Shown here: piece by piece, positions 22,544-30,570 of the stretch
How the letters are laid out: each line of letters opens with the position of its first letter
Position numbering within the stretch: position 1 is the stretch's first letter
Assembly: GCA_030648435.1 (NCBI GenBank)
Contig: JAUSHE010000004.1
Span: 1 to 35,280 of the forward strand
Source of the DNA: Candidatus Daviesbacteria bacterium
GTDB taxonomy: Bacteria; Patescibacteria; Microgenomatia; Daviesbacterales; UBA10151
Length of the DNA: 35,280 nt
Direction: 5' to 3'
Translations under genes and position numbers: made by a program
The notes under the pieces: model-generated
Database searches by the model: none
What the model was told of the DNA's origin: nothing
Seen by the model: only the letters and a program-made list of their open reading frames with translations

Positions 22544-23644
22544 TCAACTTAATCTCACGGGCATGACAATATACTGCAAGCCCAAAAGTCCGACAGGTTT
22601 AATTAAAACAGCAGACAGTGCTCCGGAAAATTCAATCATGATTTGCGGCGTTGGACAATTCGATACGGCATCCAGAATAAATTTGGTATTAAAGGCAATA
22701 GTCAACTCTTCTCCCTCCACTCCCCCTTCCACTTCATTTTCCTGACTGCCGACTTCTTTGGTGTGGGATTCCAGTTTTAATACGCCTTTTTGAGTCGTAA
22801 AAACAACAATATTTGCTTCGTTTTTGGCAAAGATGGCAGCAAGTTTAATGGCTTTTAACAGTTCTTCTTTTGCAACAACTGCTTTACCGACGATTTTTTG
22901 AGGTATGATTCTTCCCCAGGCAGGAAATTGACCCTCAATCAGTCTTGAAGAAACATGAGTGTTGCCTAAAGCAAAAACAACCTGATTCTGATTCGCTGAT
23001 GAAGCAATTTTAACCTCATCAACATCTTCTTCCGCAATAAGCCGCAATACCTCCTCAAAAGTCCGCTTGGGAATCAGGCTTTTAAAGCCGGGTGTGCCTT
23101 TTGGTAGCTCCAGTTGGCGGTGGGCCAACCTAAAGCCGTCTGTAGCCACAAAATCCAGCTTGCCTCCGGAGACTTCTGTAAATATGCCGGTCAAAATAGG
23201 CCTACCTTCATCAACTGCCGATGCAAATAAAATCTGGGAAGAAGTTAGAAATGTCTCTTTCGGGAAACTCACTCCTACATCAGAGAAGAGTGGAATAACC
23301 GGAAATTCAGAAGCCGAAATACCATTGATGCTGGCTTTCAATTTTCCGGATGAAACTGTTAAAACTTCGTTCTGAGACTCAAGGGTTATCCTGTCCGGAC
23401 CAAGACCGGAAATTAACTCCACCAATGTTTTAGCGGGCACTGTAAGCGCTCCCTGTTCTTCAGCTTCCACGGTAACATATTTAATAACCCCGATTTCCAG
23501 GTTAGTCGCGGCAATTTTTAATCTCTTTTCCTCTACGGATAAGAGTATATTATCCAAAACAGGCAGGGTGGACCTAACGCCAACCGATCTGGCAACTGCC
23601 GAAAGAGGCGGCAGTAAGTCCTGTTGCAAAATGTTGAACTTCAT
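22544..23644 (-). CDS. dnaN: DNA polymerase III beta subunit (sliding clamp)
   Basis: The 366-residue protein is normal length for the clamp. Typical features: MKFNILQQDLLPPLSAVARSVGVRSTLPVLDNILL at the start, VDEGRPILTGIFTEV and TDGFRLAHRQLEL in the middle, and a C-terminal IVMPVRLS matching the canonical YxxMPxRL ending. The clamp encircles DNA and tethers the replicase. It lies 7 bases after the nuclease gene, on the same strand as dnaA. Confidence 0.97.
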   Translation of the reverse strand: MKFNILQQDLLPPLSAVARSVGVRSTLPVLDNILLSVEEKRLKIAATNLEIGVIKYVTVEAEEQGALTVPAKTLVELISGLGPDRITLESQNEVLTVSSGKLKASINGISASEFPVIPLFSDVGVSFPKETFLTSSQILFASAVDEGRPILTGIFTEVSGGKLDFVATDGFRLAHRQLELPKGTPGFKSLIPKRTFEEVLRLIAEEDVDEVKIASSANQNQVVFALGNTHVSSRLIEGQFPAWGRIIPQKIVGKAVVAKEELLKAIKLAAIFAKNEANIVVFTTQKGVLKLESHTKEVGSQENEVEGGVEGEELTIAFNTKFILDAVSNCPTPQIMIEFSGALSAVLIKPVGLLGLQYIVMPVRLS

Positions 23645-23651
23645 AAAAAAG

Positions 23652-24107
23652 CTATTCGTCTCCTTTCCGGGCAGTTACAAACCTGTGAATTTCATCCTCG
23701 GTCACTTTAATTAATCTAAAATTAACTAAACCCCTCCCAATAAGGTTTTTAATGTGTTTTTCCTCATCTGTCAAGAGGGCAGCATTACCTGATTTCACTT
23801 CGATAAAGTCAATCCGTTCATTATTTTTAATACCGATAAAATCAATCGGCCAGCCTAATGGAATAATCCGGTCATAATCATAGCGCAGTTCTGCGTAAGT
23901 TAACAGCTCCGCCATTTTACCTTTATGCGGATTAATCGATCCCTGAATGGTTTGAAGTACTCTTGAGGGTAGGTCTTGAACCCCTTTGTATAAATCAATC
24001 AGATCGGTGGGAATATCAGCAGATTTTTTATTATGCAGTCTGCCAAACAAATAAGCTATTAAAATAAGCAAAATTATAATGGCAATTATCCACCAGTTTA
24101 TAAGCAT
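23652..24107 (-). CDS. Membrane-anchored Holliday-junction-resolvase-related nuclease (PD-(D/E)XK)
   Basis: 151 residues. One N-terminal membrane helix (about 5-22) is followed by a domain like Endonuc_Holl proteins: GKMAELLTYAELRYDYDRIIPLGWPIDFIGI, then RIDFIEVKSGNA. D108 of the first block and the later E-V-K form the PD-(D/E)XK nuclease signature. Substrate is unknown; related archaeal resolvases cut branched DNA. It lies between the oriC AT-rich region and dnaN, where dnaA and dnaN are usually adjacent. A role in origin or recombination metabolism at the membrane is speculation. Confidence 0.8.
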   Translation of the reverse strand: MLINWWIIAIIILLILIAYLFGRLHNKKSADIPTDLIDLYKGVQDLPSRVLQTIQGSINPHKGKMAELLTYAELRYDYDRIIPLGWPIDFIGIKNNERIDFIEVKSGNAALLTDEEKHIKNLIGRGLVNFRLIKVTEDEIHRFVTARKGDE

Positions 24108-24316
24108 AGCTTGAAAATGTTTCGTTCGAAAGCTAGGCTTTCAAACTTGATTTATAAACATTCCTGTAGATTATACAATAATTATATATAATAGTAGTAT
24201 TATTAATAGGTGTGGTGGATTTGTTGGTAAGAACTAAAATTGAATTTACTTTTTGGTTAATTTTCGTGTTGAAGTGATGTTTAAAAGTAGTGGATAAGTT
24301 GTGGATAACCTGACTT
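24108..24316. other. Replication origin (oriC) region
   Basis: A gene-free stretch between dnaA and the nuclease gene. Minus-strand DnaA boxes: a perfect TTATCCACA (24308..24300), TTATCCACT (24297..24289) and, inside the dnaA 3' end, ATATCCACA (24328..24320). The AT-rich stretch 24163-24209 holds a triplet array read on the minus strand as CTATTAATAATACTACTATT (24209..24190), very like the DnaA-trio element of Bacillus subtilis. A degenerate box, AAATCCACC (24222..24214), sits just before it. A small hairpin, GAAAGC-TAG-GCTTTC, lies at 24128-24142. Confidence 0.85.
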
Positions 24317-25636
24317 CTATGTGGATATCTTTTGTTTTACCTCAATCAATAATCTTTGTGTTTCTTTGTCTGAAATAATGAGATTCTTAATTCTGTCTCT
24401 GCCGTGCATAACGGTGGTGTGATCCCTCCCTCCTAAAACCTCGCCTATCCGTTCAACTGTTAAGTTAAGTTCTTCGGAAAGCAGATACATGGTAATATGG
24501 CGGGGTAAAACAAGTTCTTTTTGTCTTTTGGGGCCGGTCAAATCTTTGAGCGAGATATTAAAAAAACTGCAAATTACGGATAAGACATGTTTATGGTCTA
24601 AGCCGTTGGTTTTTTTTAAGGGTTGGTTTAAGAATCCGGTTAAATTTTCCGGAGTCGGTGCCAGGTTGCGGGTTTTGAGGCTTTGGATGATTTGAGTAAG
24701 TTTACCCTCCAACTCCCGGATATTGGAATCCAGGGAGGAGGCGATCAGTTTAAGTGAATCCTCCGGCAGAATAAGTCCCTGTTCAACGCATTTGGCCCGC
24801 AGGATTGCTACTCTGGTATCAAAGTCAGGTGATTGAATATCCAACATCAGTCCTCCTGCAAACCGGCTTTTTAAACGGTCTTCCAGCTTGGCAATTTCCT
24901 GAGGAGCCCTGTCTGAAGTTAAAACCATTTGGGAATTTTTGGACTGCAGTTCATTAAAAGTATGAAAAAATTCCTCTTGTGTCCCTTCCCTGCCGGAGAA
25001 GAACTGGATATCATCAACCAGGAGAATATTTGCTGATCTGTATTTTGTCCGGAAGCTGCCCATTTTGTGCTCCTGTATGGCTGAGACATAATCATTCATA
25101 AATTTATCAGAGGAGCAGTAAATAATTTTCAAATGATTCTTTTTGGCAAGCAGGGCATTGCCGATACCCAACATAAGATGGGTCTTCCCCACCCCTGTTC
25201 CGCCGTATAAAAAGAGCGGGTTGTAACTAATGCCCGGGTTTTGCACAACAGCTTGCGCTGCGGCAAAAGCGACATTATTGGAAGGTCCGACTACAAAATT
25301 TTCCAAAGTATATTTGGGATTTAAGATTGCTGAATGGTTTTGAATAGGCTGGAAAAAATCTTCCCCCCTTTCTATCTCCGGTTCAGCTGCGCCTTCTTTG
25401 ACAATAAATTCAACTGTGACCTTCTTTTTTAAAAGATCAGTAAAGATTTGTTCGATGATGGGCAGATAATTTTGGGTGAGGGTGGCTTTGGCAAAGGCAT
25501 GAGGAGTGGCGATCGTGATTTTATCTTCCGCAATGGATTTTAATGTACTGATCCTTAGAAAGCCTTTAAAATTGGATATACCTATGAGAGGCTTAGCTGT
25601 TTCAAGAAATTTGTGCCATAAGCGTAGGTTGTCCAT
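24317..25636 (-). CDS. dnaA: Chromosomal replication initiator DnaA
   Basis: The 439-residue protein is typical. Domain I covers about 1-80. Domain II is short (about 81-100). The AAA+ domain starts with YTLENFVVGPSN; Walker A is GGTGVGKT (145-152) and Walker B is ILLVDD (204-209). The C-terminal domain IV has the DnaA-box recognition signature GGRDHTTVMHG. DnaA-ATP melts oriC and loads helicase. A perfect DnaA box lies 29 bases upstream of the start, so autoregulation is likely. Confidence 0.98.
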   Translation of the reverse strand: MDNLRLWHKFLETAKPLIGISNFKGFLRISTLKSIAEDKITIATPHAFAKATLTQNYLPIIEQIFTDLLKKKVTVEFIVKEGAAEPEIERGEDFFQPIQNHSAILNPKYTLENFVVGPSNNVAFAAAQAVVQNPGISYNPLFLYGGTGVGKTHLMLGIGNALLAKKNHLKIIYCSSDKFMNDYVSAIQEHKMGSFRTKYRSANILLVDDIQFFSGREGTQEEFFHTFNELQSKNSQMVLTSDRAPQEIAKLEDRLKSRFAGGLMLDIQSPDFDTRVAILRAKCVEQGLILPEDSLKLIASSLDSNIRELEGKLTQIIQSLKTRNLAPTPENLTGFLNQPLKKTNGLDHKHVLSVICSFFNISLKDLTGPKRQKELVLPRHITMYLLSEELNLTVERIGEVLGGRDHTTVMHGRDRIKNLIISDKETQRLLIEVKQKIST

Positions 25637-25750
25637 TTTTTGTTAAATTAATCATCGGCAGAAGTTATCCACAATTTAATCTACTCGCCTCAAGCTTGCA
25701 ATATAGAGGAACTATTAAAAACTAGATCAAGTTATGGTATACTTTTCTTT
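25637..25750. promoter_or_regulatory. Divergent dnaA-rpmH control region with DnaA box
   Basis: A perfect TTATCCACA is at 25665-25673. For rpmH an extended -10, TGG-TATACT (hexamer 25738-25743), ends 7 bases before the ATG at 25751, again giving an essentially leaderless message. No strong -35 is evident. Confidence 0.75.
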
Positions 25751-25888
25751 ATGCCAAAGAGGACATATCAACCTAAAAAATTAAAAAGAGCCAGAAAACA
25801 TGGCTTTATGGCCAGGACTGCGACAGCCGGCGGTCGGAAAGTGTTAAAAAGAAGAAGAGCAGAGGGTAGGGCTCGGCTCACAGTCTAA
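25751..25888 (+). CDS. rpmH: 50S ribosomal protein bL34
   Basis: 45 residues: MPKRTYQPKKLKRARKHGFM, then a Thr-Ala-Gly-Gly-Arg turn and a very basic tail, the standard bL34 sequence. It is the classic neighbour of rnpA next to the origin. Its stop overlaps the rnpA start (TAATG). Confidence 0.98.
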   Translation: MPKRTYQPKKLKRARKHGFMARTATAGGRKVLKRRRAEGRARLTV

Positions 25889-26226
25889 TGCTTCCCAAAT
25901 CTCAACGGTTAAATTTAAAAAAAGATTTCAAATGGGTAGTTGCGGGTCAAAAACTGGAATCCAAATACTTAAAATTATTTTTTAAACGTGGCGACAATCA
26001 AACGCCCCGTGTCGGCATAGCAGGATCCTCCAAGACCTTTAAAAAAGCAACTGAGCGCAACCGCGCCAGAAGACTCACTTCGAAAGCCTTTGAATCTATT
26101 TATTCAGAACTACCAAAGAATATTAATATAGTGGCTCTTCCCAAAGCAGGGATAACTAGTGTAAAATCAGATCTTGTGCTTTTGGATCTGGAGTCAACTT
26201 TAAAAAATGCAAAAATTATTGATTAA
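25888..26226 (+). CDS. rnpA: Ribonuclease P protein component
   Basis: 112 residues. The RNR motif TERNRARRL (residues about 53-61) is clear, and the N-terminal pattern LPKSQRLNLKKDFKWV is typical. It binds the RNase P RNA and helps remove tRNA 5' leaders. It overlaps rpmH by one base and yidD by 20 bases. Confidence 0.95.
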   Translation: MLPKSQRLNLKKDFKWVVAGQKLESKYLKLFFKRGDNQTPRVGIAGSSKTFKKATERNRARRLTSKAFESIYSELPKNINIVALPKAGITSVKSDLVLLDLESTLKNAKIID

Positions 26227-26407
26227 TTTAATAAATTTCTACCAAACTTTTCTCTCATTTGACAAGGGAGTTTTGGCTATCTTTGCGCCTGGTGGTGCCT
26301 GCAAACAAAATATCAGTTGTTCTGAATATACCAAACAAAGTGTCAGAAAATTTGGGGCATCTAGGGGAATCTTAATGGGAATGAAAAGAATTTGGAGCTG
26401 CAGATGA
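26207..26407 (+). CDS. yidD: YidD membrane protein insertion efficiency factor
   Basis: 66 residues: LLINLINFYQTFLS, then SCSEYTKQSVRKFG and GMKRIWSC match YidD (formerly the haemolytic domain). The first segment lacks the usual CRFYPT motif and reads GGACKQNIS, so this copy is somewhat diverged. It sits between rnpA and yidC as in most bacteria, overlapping both. Confidence 0.88.
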   Translation: MQKLLINLINFYQTFLSFDKGVLAIFAPGGACKQNISCSEYTKQSVRKFGASRGILMGMKRIWSCR

Positions 26408-27261
26408 ATCTAGGATTCATAGGAGATATTTTTAACTTAGTATTTTTCGGACCTGTTGTTAATCTTCTGGTGCTGGTTTATTCCGGTTTAAATGCAATTC
26501 ATATACCCGGGGCTTTGGGATTTTCTATCATGATTTTGACTGTTTCGATAAGGTTTTTGGTCTGGCCTTTTATGGCTTCACAAATTAAAGCTACCAAAAA
26601 AATGGCTGACCTAAAGCCTCACCTAGACGCTTTAAAGATAAAGCATAAGGGCGACAAGCAGGCTATGGCGCAGGCCCAGATGGCGCTCTACAAAGAGCAC
26701 GGGGTAAATCCGGCGGGCGGTTGTTTGCCGGCCATAATTCAGATCCCGGTTTTTATTGCACTTTATCAATCAATAATTAATATCTTGCCCGGAGCGGGCG
26801 GACACATAAATACGATAAATTCTTTGTTGTACTTTCCGCAGCTCAAACTTCCGGCTACACTTGATCCAAGTTTTTTTGGTCTTAATTTAGGAATTAAACC
26901 ATCGGATTTTGGCAAGTACGGAATCTTGCTCCTCCTGATTCCTCTGGTTACTGCAGCTTTAACTTTTGTTCAGTCAAAAATGGCTTTGCCAAAACCGGTT
27001 AAAAAATACCCATCCGACTCACCCAAAGAAGTAAAAGAAAAAGCGGGAGTGGAAGAAAGTATGGGGGCGGTGCAGTCTCAAATGGTATACATGATGCCGG
27101 TGATGATTGGTTATTTTGCCTTCTCTTTTCCGGTGGGACTTGCAATTTACTGGAATACATATACAATACTGGGAATAATTCAACAACACAGGATCGGCGG
27201 TTGGGGTGGATTAGGTGATTTGATCGCAAAGGTAAAAACTTATGGAAAATCAACTAAGTGA
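26404..27261 (+). CDS. yidC: YidC/OxaA membrane protein insertase
   Basis: 285 residues from the ATG at 26404, which forms ATGA with the yidD stop; a TTG 12 bases earlier is rejected. It is the short Gram-positive-type form without the large periplasmic domain. Core features: SIMILTVSIRFLVWPFMASQIKATKKM (helix 2 with Arg for the hydrophilic groove), YKEHGVNPAGGCLPAIIQIPVFIALYQ, and a last pair of helices (MMPVMIGYFAFSFPVGLAIYW). It inserts membrane proteins with or without Sec and would be needed for the pilins here. Confidence 0.96.
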   Translation: MNLGFIGDIFNLVFFGPVVNLLVLVYSGLNAIHIPGALGFSIMILTVSIRFLVWPFMASQIKATKKMADLKPHLDALKIKHKGDKQAMAQAQMALYKEHGVNPAGGCLPAIIQIPVFIALYQSIINILPGAGGHINTINSLLYFPQLKLPATLDPSFFGLNLGIKPSDFGKYGILLLLIPLVTAALTFVQSKMALPKPVKKYPSDSPKEVKEKAGVEESMGAVQSQMVYMMPVMIGYFAFSFPVGLAIYWNTYTILGIIQQHRIGGWGGLGDLIAKVKTYGKSTK

Positions 27262-27745
27262 GATATTAGACAATTTGCTCGGAATGTTGCTTCTGGAAGG
27301 AAGTTATGAAATCGAGGAAAAAGATGAAAACTTCACGGTTTCGATCGAAACCAAAGACGCAGGAAGATTGATAGGAGCGAGAGGTGAATCTTTGGACGGC
27401 TTGCAGACCCTGGTTAATCAAATGGTGTTTAGAAAGATGGGAGAAGTTCCAAGTCAAAAAAGAGTGGTCATAGATGTTGAGGGCTGGAGGAAGCAAAAAG
27501 AAGAAGAGTTGGCCAGCAGCGCCAAAAGTTGGGGTACGCAGGTTTTGGAGGATAAAAAGGAATTAGAGTTGGAACCAATGTCTCCATGGCAGAGAAGAAT
27601 AGTTCATATGGTGATTGCAGAAATGCCGGGACTCTCGAGTGAAAGTGCGGGAGAAGGCAGGGATCGTCATATTGTAATTAAACTCGAAACTCGAAATCCG
27701 AAATCCGAAACTGAAGAACAAAATGCTGAAGCAAGCGGCGCCTGA
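27242..27745 (+). CDS. khpB: KhpB/Jag RNA-binding protein (KH and R3H domains)
   Basis: 167 residues. The KH domain (about 25-85) contains GRLIGARGESLDGLQTLVN. The R3H-type domain (about 88-145) ends with GRDRHIVI. The separate Jag_N domain is absent. KhpB binds RNA together with KhpA and affects cell elongation in Firmicutes. The C-terminal tail (ETRNPKSETEEQ) is encoded by a short tandem repeat (27681-27715). It overlaps yidC by 20 bases and the next gene by 23. Confidence 0.93.
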   Translation: MENQLSEILDNLLGMLLLEGSYEIEEKDENFTVSIETKDAGRLIGARGESLDGLQTLVNQMVFRKMGEVPSQKRVVIDVEGWRKQKEEELASSAKSWGTQVLEDKKELELEPMSPWQRRIVHMVIAEMPGLSSESAGEGRDRHIVIKLETRNPKSETEEQNAEASGA

Positions 27746-28910
27746 GGCGCTAAAAAAGATTGAGGATTTCTTCCTCTTTTTAACCCTGCTTTTTTTACCC
27801 ACTCAACTAGGTTTACATTTTTGGCCAAAGTTTTCCTATATTTATTCTCTCAAAATAGATTATCTCTCCCCTGTTGTTTATTTTTGGGATATTTTGGTAA
27901 TGCTGCTTTTTATTTTATGGATTTTTGGAAAACCCAGGATTAATAAATTAGCCCTTAACTTAATGTTACTTTTTTTGTTTACCCAAGCTTTATCCCTGCT
28001 CGGGACTGCTAATTTAGGAGCAGGACTGGTTCGGTTAGAGCAATATATTATTGCAGGATTTTTTGGCATCTATCTGTCGTCTCTGCAAAATAAAAAAGCT
28101 ATTTATCTGCCATTGTTGTTGGGAGTTCTGGGAGAATCACTTATTGCGATTTTACAATTCATACATGGGGCAACTTTGGGACTTTGGATTTTGGGGGAGC
28201 GAAGTTTTAGTATCACAACTCCAGGTATTGCCAAGTTTGATATTTTTGGGATGCAATTTTTGCGCCCTTACGGCACATTCCCCCATCCTAATGTTTTAGC
28301 AGGATACATGTTAATAGTATCAAGTATCTTGTATCAAGTATCATGGGGAAGACAGAAAATATTTAAGATTGCACTTCTTTTTTCAGGAATTTCTATTTTT
28401 TTAACGATGTCGCGGACTGCTATTCTTTACGGTTTTATACTGCTGGTTTTTCTACGTAAGAAATTTCTAATATTGCTTGTTTTACTGCTAACTCCGGTTT
28501 TATTTATCCGATTTTCCAGTATTTTAAATTTTGATAATTTGGCGCTTCTGCGCCGTGAAGAACTTATTGGTTCTGCCTGGCAACTTTTTTTAAAATCCCC
28601 CCTTTATGGAATCGGTCTTAATAATTTTATCCCGGCACTTGCCAATAATTTGATCAGCGGCCCCAGTCGTTTTCTGCAACCAGCACATAATATTTTCTTT
28701 TTAACTTTAGCCGAAACAGGAATAATTGGTTTAACGGGTTTAATAATTATGATTGGCTACCCTATTGTAAAAAAAGCAAACCTTTTGCCTTGGCTGATTA
28801 TTATTTTTTTGGGATTGTTTGATCATTATTTTTTAACCTTGCCGCAGGGGTATAGATTATTATTTTTGGTATGGGGTCTGTCTCTGTCCCGTGTTAAAAT
28901 TGTTTCGTGA
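27723..28910 (+). CDS. O-antigen ligase/polymerase-like membrane protein (Wzy_C family)
   Basis: 395 residues with about ten membrane helices. The family loop is visible: GTFPHPNVLAGYM, MSRTAILYG, LKSPLYGIGLNNF and PAHNIFFLTLAETGIIGLTG. Such proteins join or polymerise lipid-linked glycans outside the membrane. Whether this one acts as ligase or polymerase cannot be told. It overlaps the flippase gene by GTGA, which supports a common glycan pathway. The exact start is uncertain. Confidence 0.87.
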   Translation: MLKQAAPEALKKIEDFFLFLTLLFLPTQLGLHFWPKFSYIYSLKIDYLSPVVYFWDILVMLLFILWIFGKPRINKLALNLMLLFLFTQALSLLGTANLGAGLVRLEQYIIAGFFGIYLSSLQNKKAIYLPLLLGVLGESLIAILQFIHGATLGLWILGERSFSITTPGIAKFDIFGMQFLRPYGTFPHPNVLAGYMLIVSSILYQVSWGRQKIFKIALLFSGISIFLTMSRTAILYGFILLVFLRKKFLILLVLLLTPVLFIRFSSILNFDNLALLRREELIGSAWQLFLKSPLYGIGLNNFIPALANNLISGPSRFLQPAHNIFFLTLAETGIIGLTGLIIMIGYPIVKKANLLPWLIIIFLGLFDHYFLTLPQGYRLLFLVWGLSLSRVKIVS

Positions 28911-30085
28911 ATCATTTTTCCAAAATCTTTAAACAAACTTCATGGCAGGTGGCGGGTAAGGTTGTCACGTCGGCGTCTACTTTTATTATCCTCGGACTGG
29001 TAGCGAGAAATTATGGCAAAGAAGGAACGGGAATTTTTACATTGGCACTCACCTATTTAGCAATGTTCTATATGCTGGCGGACTTCGGCTTTAACGCTCA
29101 TGTGTTAAAGAAGGGAGATATCGAATGGAATAAATTATTGGGGGCGAGAATTATTTGGTCTGGTGTATTGGTAGTTTTGGCTCTTGGGTTGTTGCCTTTT
29201 CTGCCGTTTAAAACTCCCCTTTTTTCCAACGCTGTTTTATTTGGAGTGTTGGCAATTTTTGGATCTTCTGTATTTACGACCTGTAATTTAATTTTTCAAA
29301 AAAAACTGCGTTATGACTTATCTGTTTTGGCATCCAGCATCGGTACAATAATTAGTTTATTGATTTTTGTAGGTTTTGTTTCATTCAAATTTCCTGTTTC
29401 TTCCCTATTGTTTGCGCATTTTATTGGCTGGATTATTATTGCTTTTTTTGCTTTGATTTTGGTTAGAAAATTTCTGCGTAATGTATTCCCACTATACGAT
29501 ATACGCTATACATTATACTTATTTAAGGATTCCTGGCCGATTGCTGCAACACTTGCCTTAAATGTAATTTATTTCCGGGCTGATTCTTTTATGATTGCTT
29601 ATTTTAAGAATACCGCAGATGTCGGGATTTACAATATTGCCTACTCTATTTTTCAAACGGCCCTGGTTTTGCCAACTTTTATTATGAATGCGTATTATCC
29701 TTTGATGCTTAAATCTCTTAAAAAAATAAAACTGATTGGTTTGAGCCTTTTGGGCCTGGCTTTTATTGGGACTATTTTTACAATAATTTTTGCCCCATTC
29801 GTGATTAAAATTTTAACCGGTGGGGGGTTTGAGGGCTCTGTTGCAAGTCTTCAGATTTTATCCCTGGGTTTTCCGGCCTACTTTTTATCAGCACTTTTGA
29901 TGTGGCTTCTGATTACCAAGGGCAAGTATAAACAGATGTTTGCAATTTACGCATTTGGACTGCTTGTAAATATTATTCTTAATTTTATTTATATCCCTCA
30001 GTCCTCATTTATTGCCGCGTCATGGACTACTGTCATTTCCGAGTACTTGATTTTAATTCTGCAAATACTTATCCTTAGAAGATGA
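28907..30085 (+). CDS. Wzx-type polysaccharide flippase
   Basis: 392 residues with about twelve hydrophobic helices and the MOP/MATE-like pattern: QVAGKVVTSASTFIILGLVARNYGKEGTG at the start, NVIYFRADSFMIAYFKNTADVGIYNIAY in the middle, FVIKILTGGGFEGS later. It would move undecaprenyl-linked sugars across the membrane for the ligase next to it. The start is GTG at 28907, forced by the GTGA overlap. Confidence 0.9.
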   Translation: MNHFSKIFKQTSWQVAGKVVTSASTFIILGLVARNYGKEGTGIFTLALTYLAMFYMLADFGFNAHVLKKGDIEWNKLLGARIIWSGVLVVLALGLLPFLPFKTPLFSNAVLFGVLAIFGSSVFTTCNLIFQKKLRYDLSVLASSIGTIISLLIFVGFVSFKFPVSSLLFAHFIGWIIIAFFALILVRKFLRNVFPLYDIRYTLYLFKDSWPIAATLALNVIYFRADSFMIAYFKNTADVGIYNIAYSIFQTALVLPTFIMNAYYPLMLKSLKKIKLIGLSLLGLAFIGTIFTIIFAPFVIKILTGGGFEGSVASLQILSLGFPAYFLSALLMWLLITKGKYKQMFAIYAFGLLVNIILNFIYIPQSSFIAASWTTVISEYLILILQILILRR

Positions 30086-30492
30086 AACTTATCATCTACA
30101 CCGACGGAGCTTCCCGCGGCAATCCCGGTCATGCCAGCTATGGTTTTACTATCTCAGACGAAAAGGGAAAACTGATTTTTGAAGAAGGAAAATATATCGG
30201 AATTGCGACGAATAATGTTGCAGAGTATATGGCAGTTTTGGAAGCTTTGAGATATATCAAAAAAAGTCTCAGCAAGCAGACTTTGCAGATAGAACTTTAC
30301 GCCGATTCAAAACTGGTAGTTGAACAACTCTCCGGCAGATTTAAGGTTAAGAGTCCTCACTTAAAACCATTGATTGAGCAAATACAGATTTTGAAAATGG
30401 AACTGGGCGGAGCAATACATAATCATGTGCCACGGGAGAAAAATACAGAAGCCGACAGACTGGCAAATTTAGCTCTTGATACCCGCATTTAA
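30082..30492 (+). CDS. rnhA: Ribonuclease HI family protein
   Basis: 136 residues. The acidic active site is complete: D8 (YTDGASRGNPG), E48 (NNVAEYMAV), D75 (YADSKLVVEQL) and D125 (NTEADRLAN). It degrades RNA in RNA-DNA hybrids. The ATGA overlap with the flippase is probably a packing effect rather than a functional link. Confidence 0.95.
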   Translation: MKLIIYTDGASRGNPGHASYGFTISDEKGKLIFEEGKYIGIATNNVAEYMAVLEALRYIKKSLSKQTLQIELYADSKLVVEQLSGRFKVKSPHLKPLIEQIQILKMELGGAIHNHVPREKNTEADRLANLALDTRI

Positions 30493-30536
30493 TTACCTAG
30501 CCTTAAAATGACATAGAATGTAACGTTTCCTCTATA

Positions 30537-30564
30537 TTGCTTTTAAGTCCAGTGGTGATACGAT
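30537..30564 (+). promoter_or_regulatory. Promoter of the SDR-DUF4012 gene, leaderless with GTG start
   Basis: TTGCTT (30537-30542), 16-bp spacer, extended -10 TGA-TACGAT (hexamer 30559-30564), then 6 bases to the GTG at 30571. The spacing supports GTG as the true start. Confidence 0.65.
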
Positions 30565-30570
30565 TTACGC

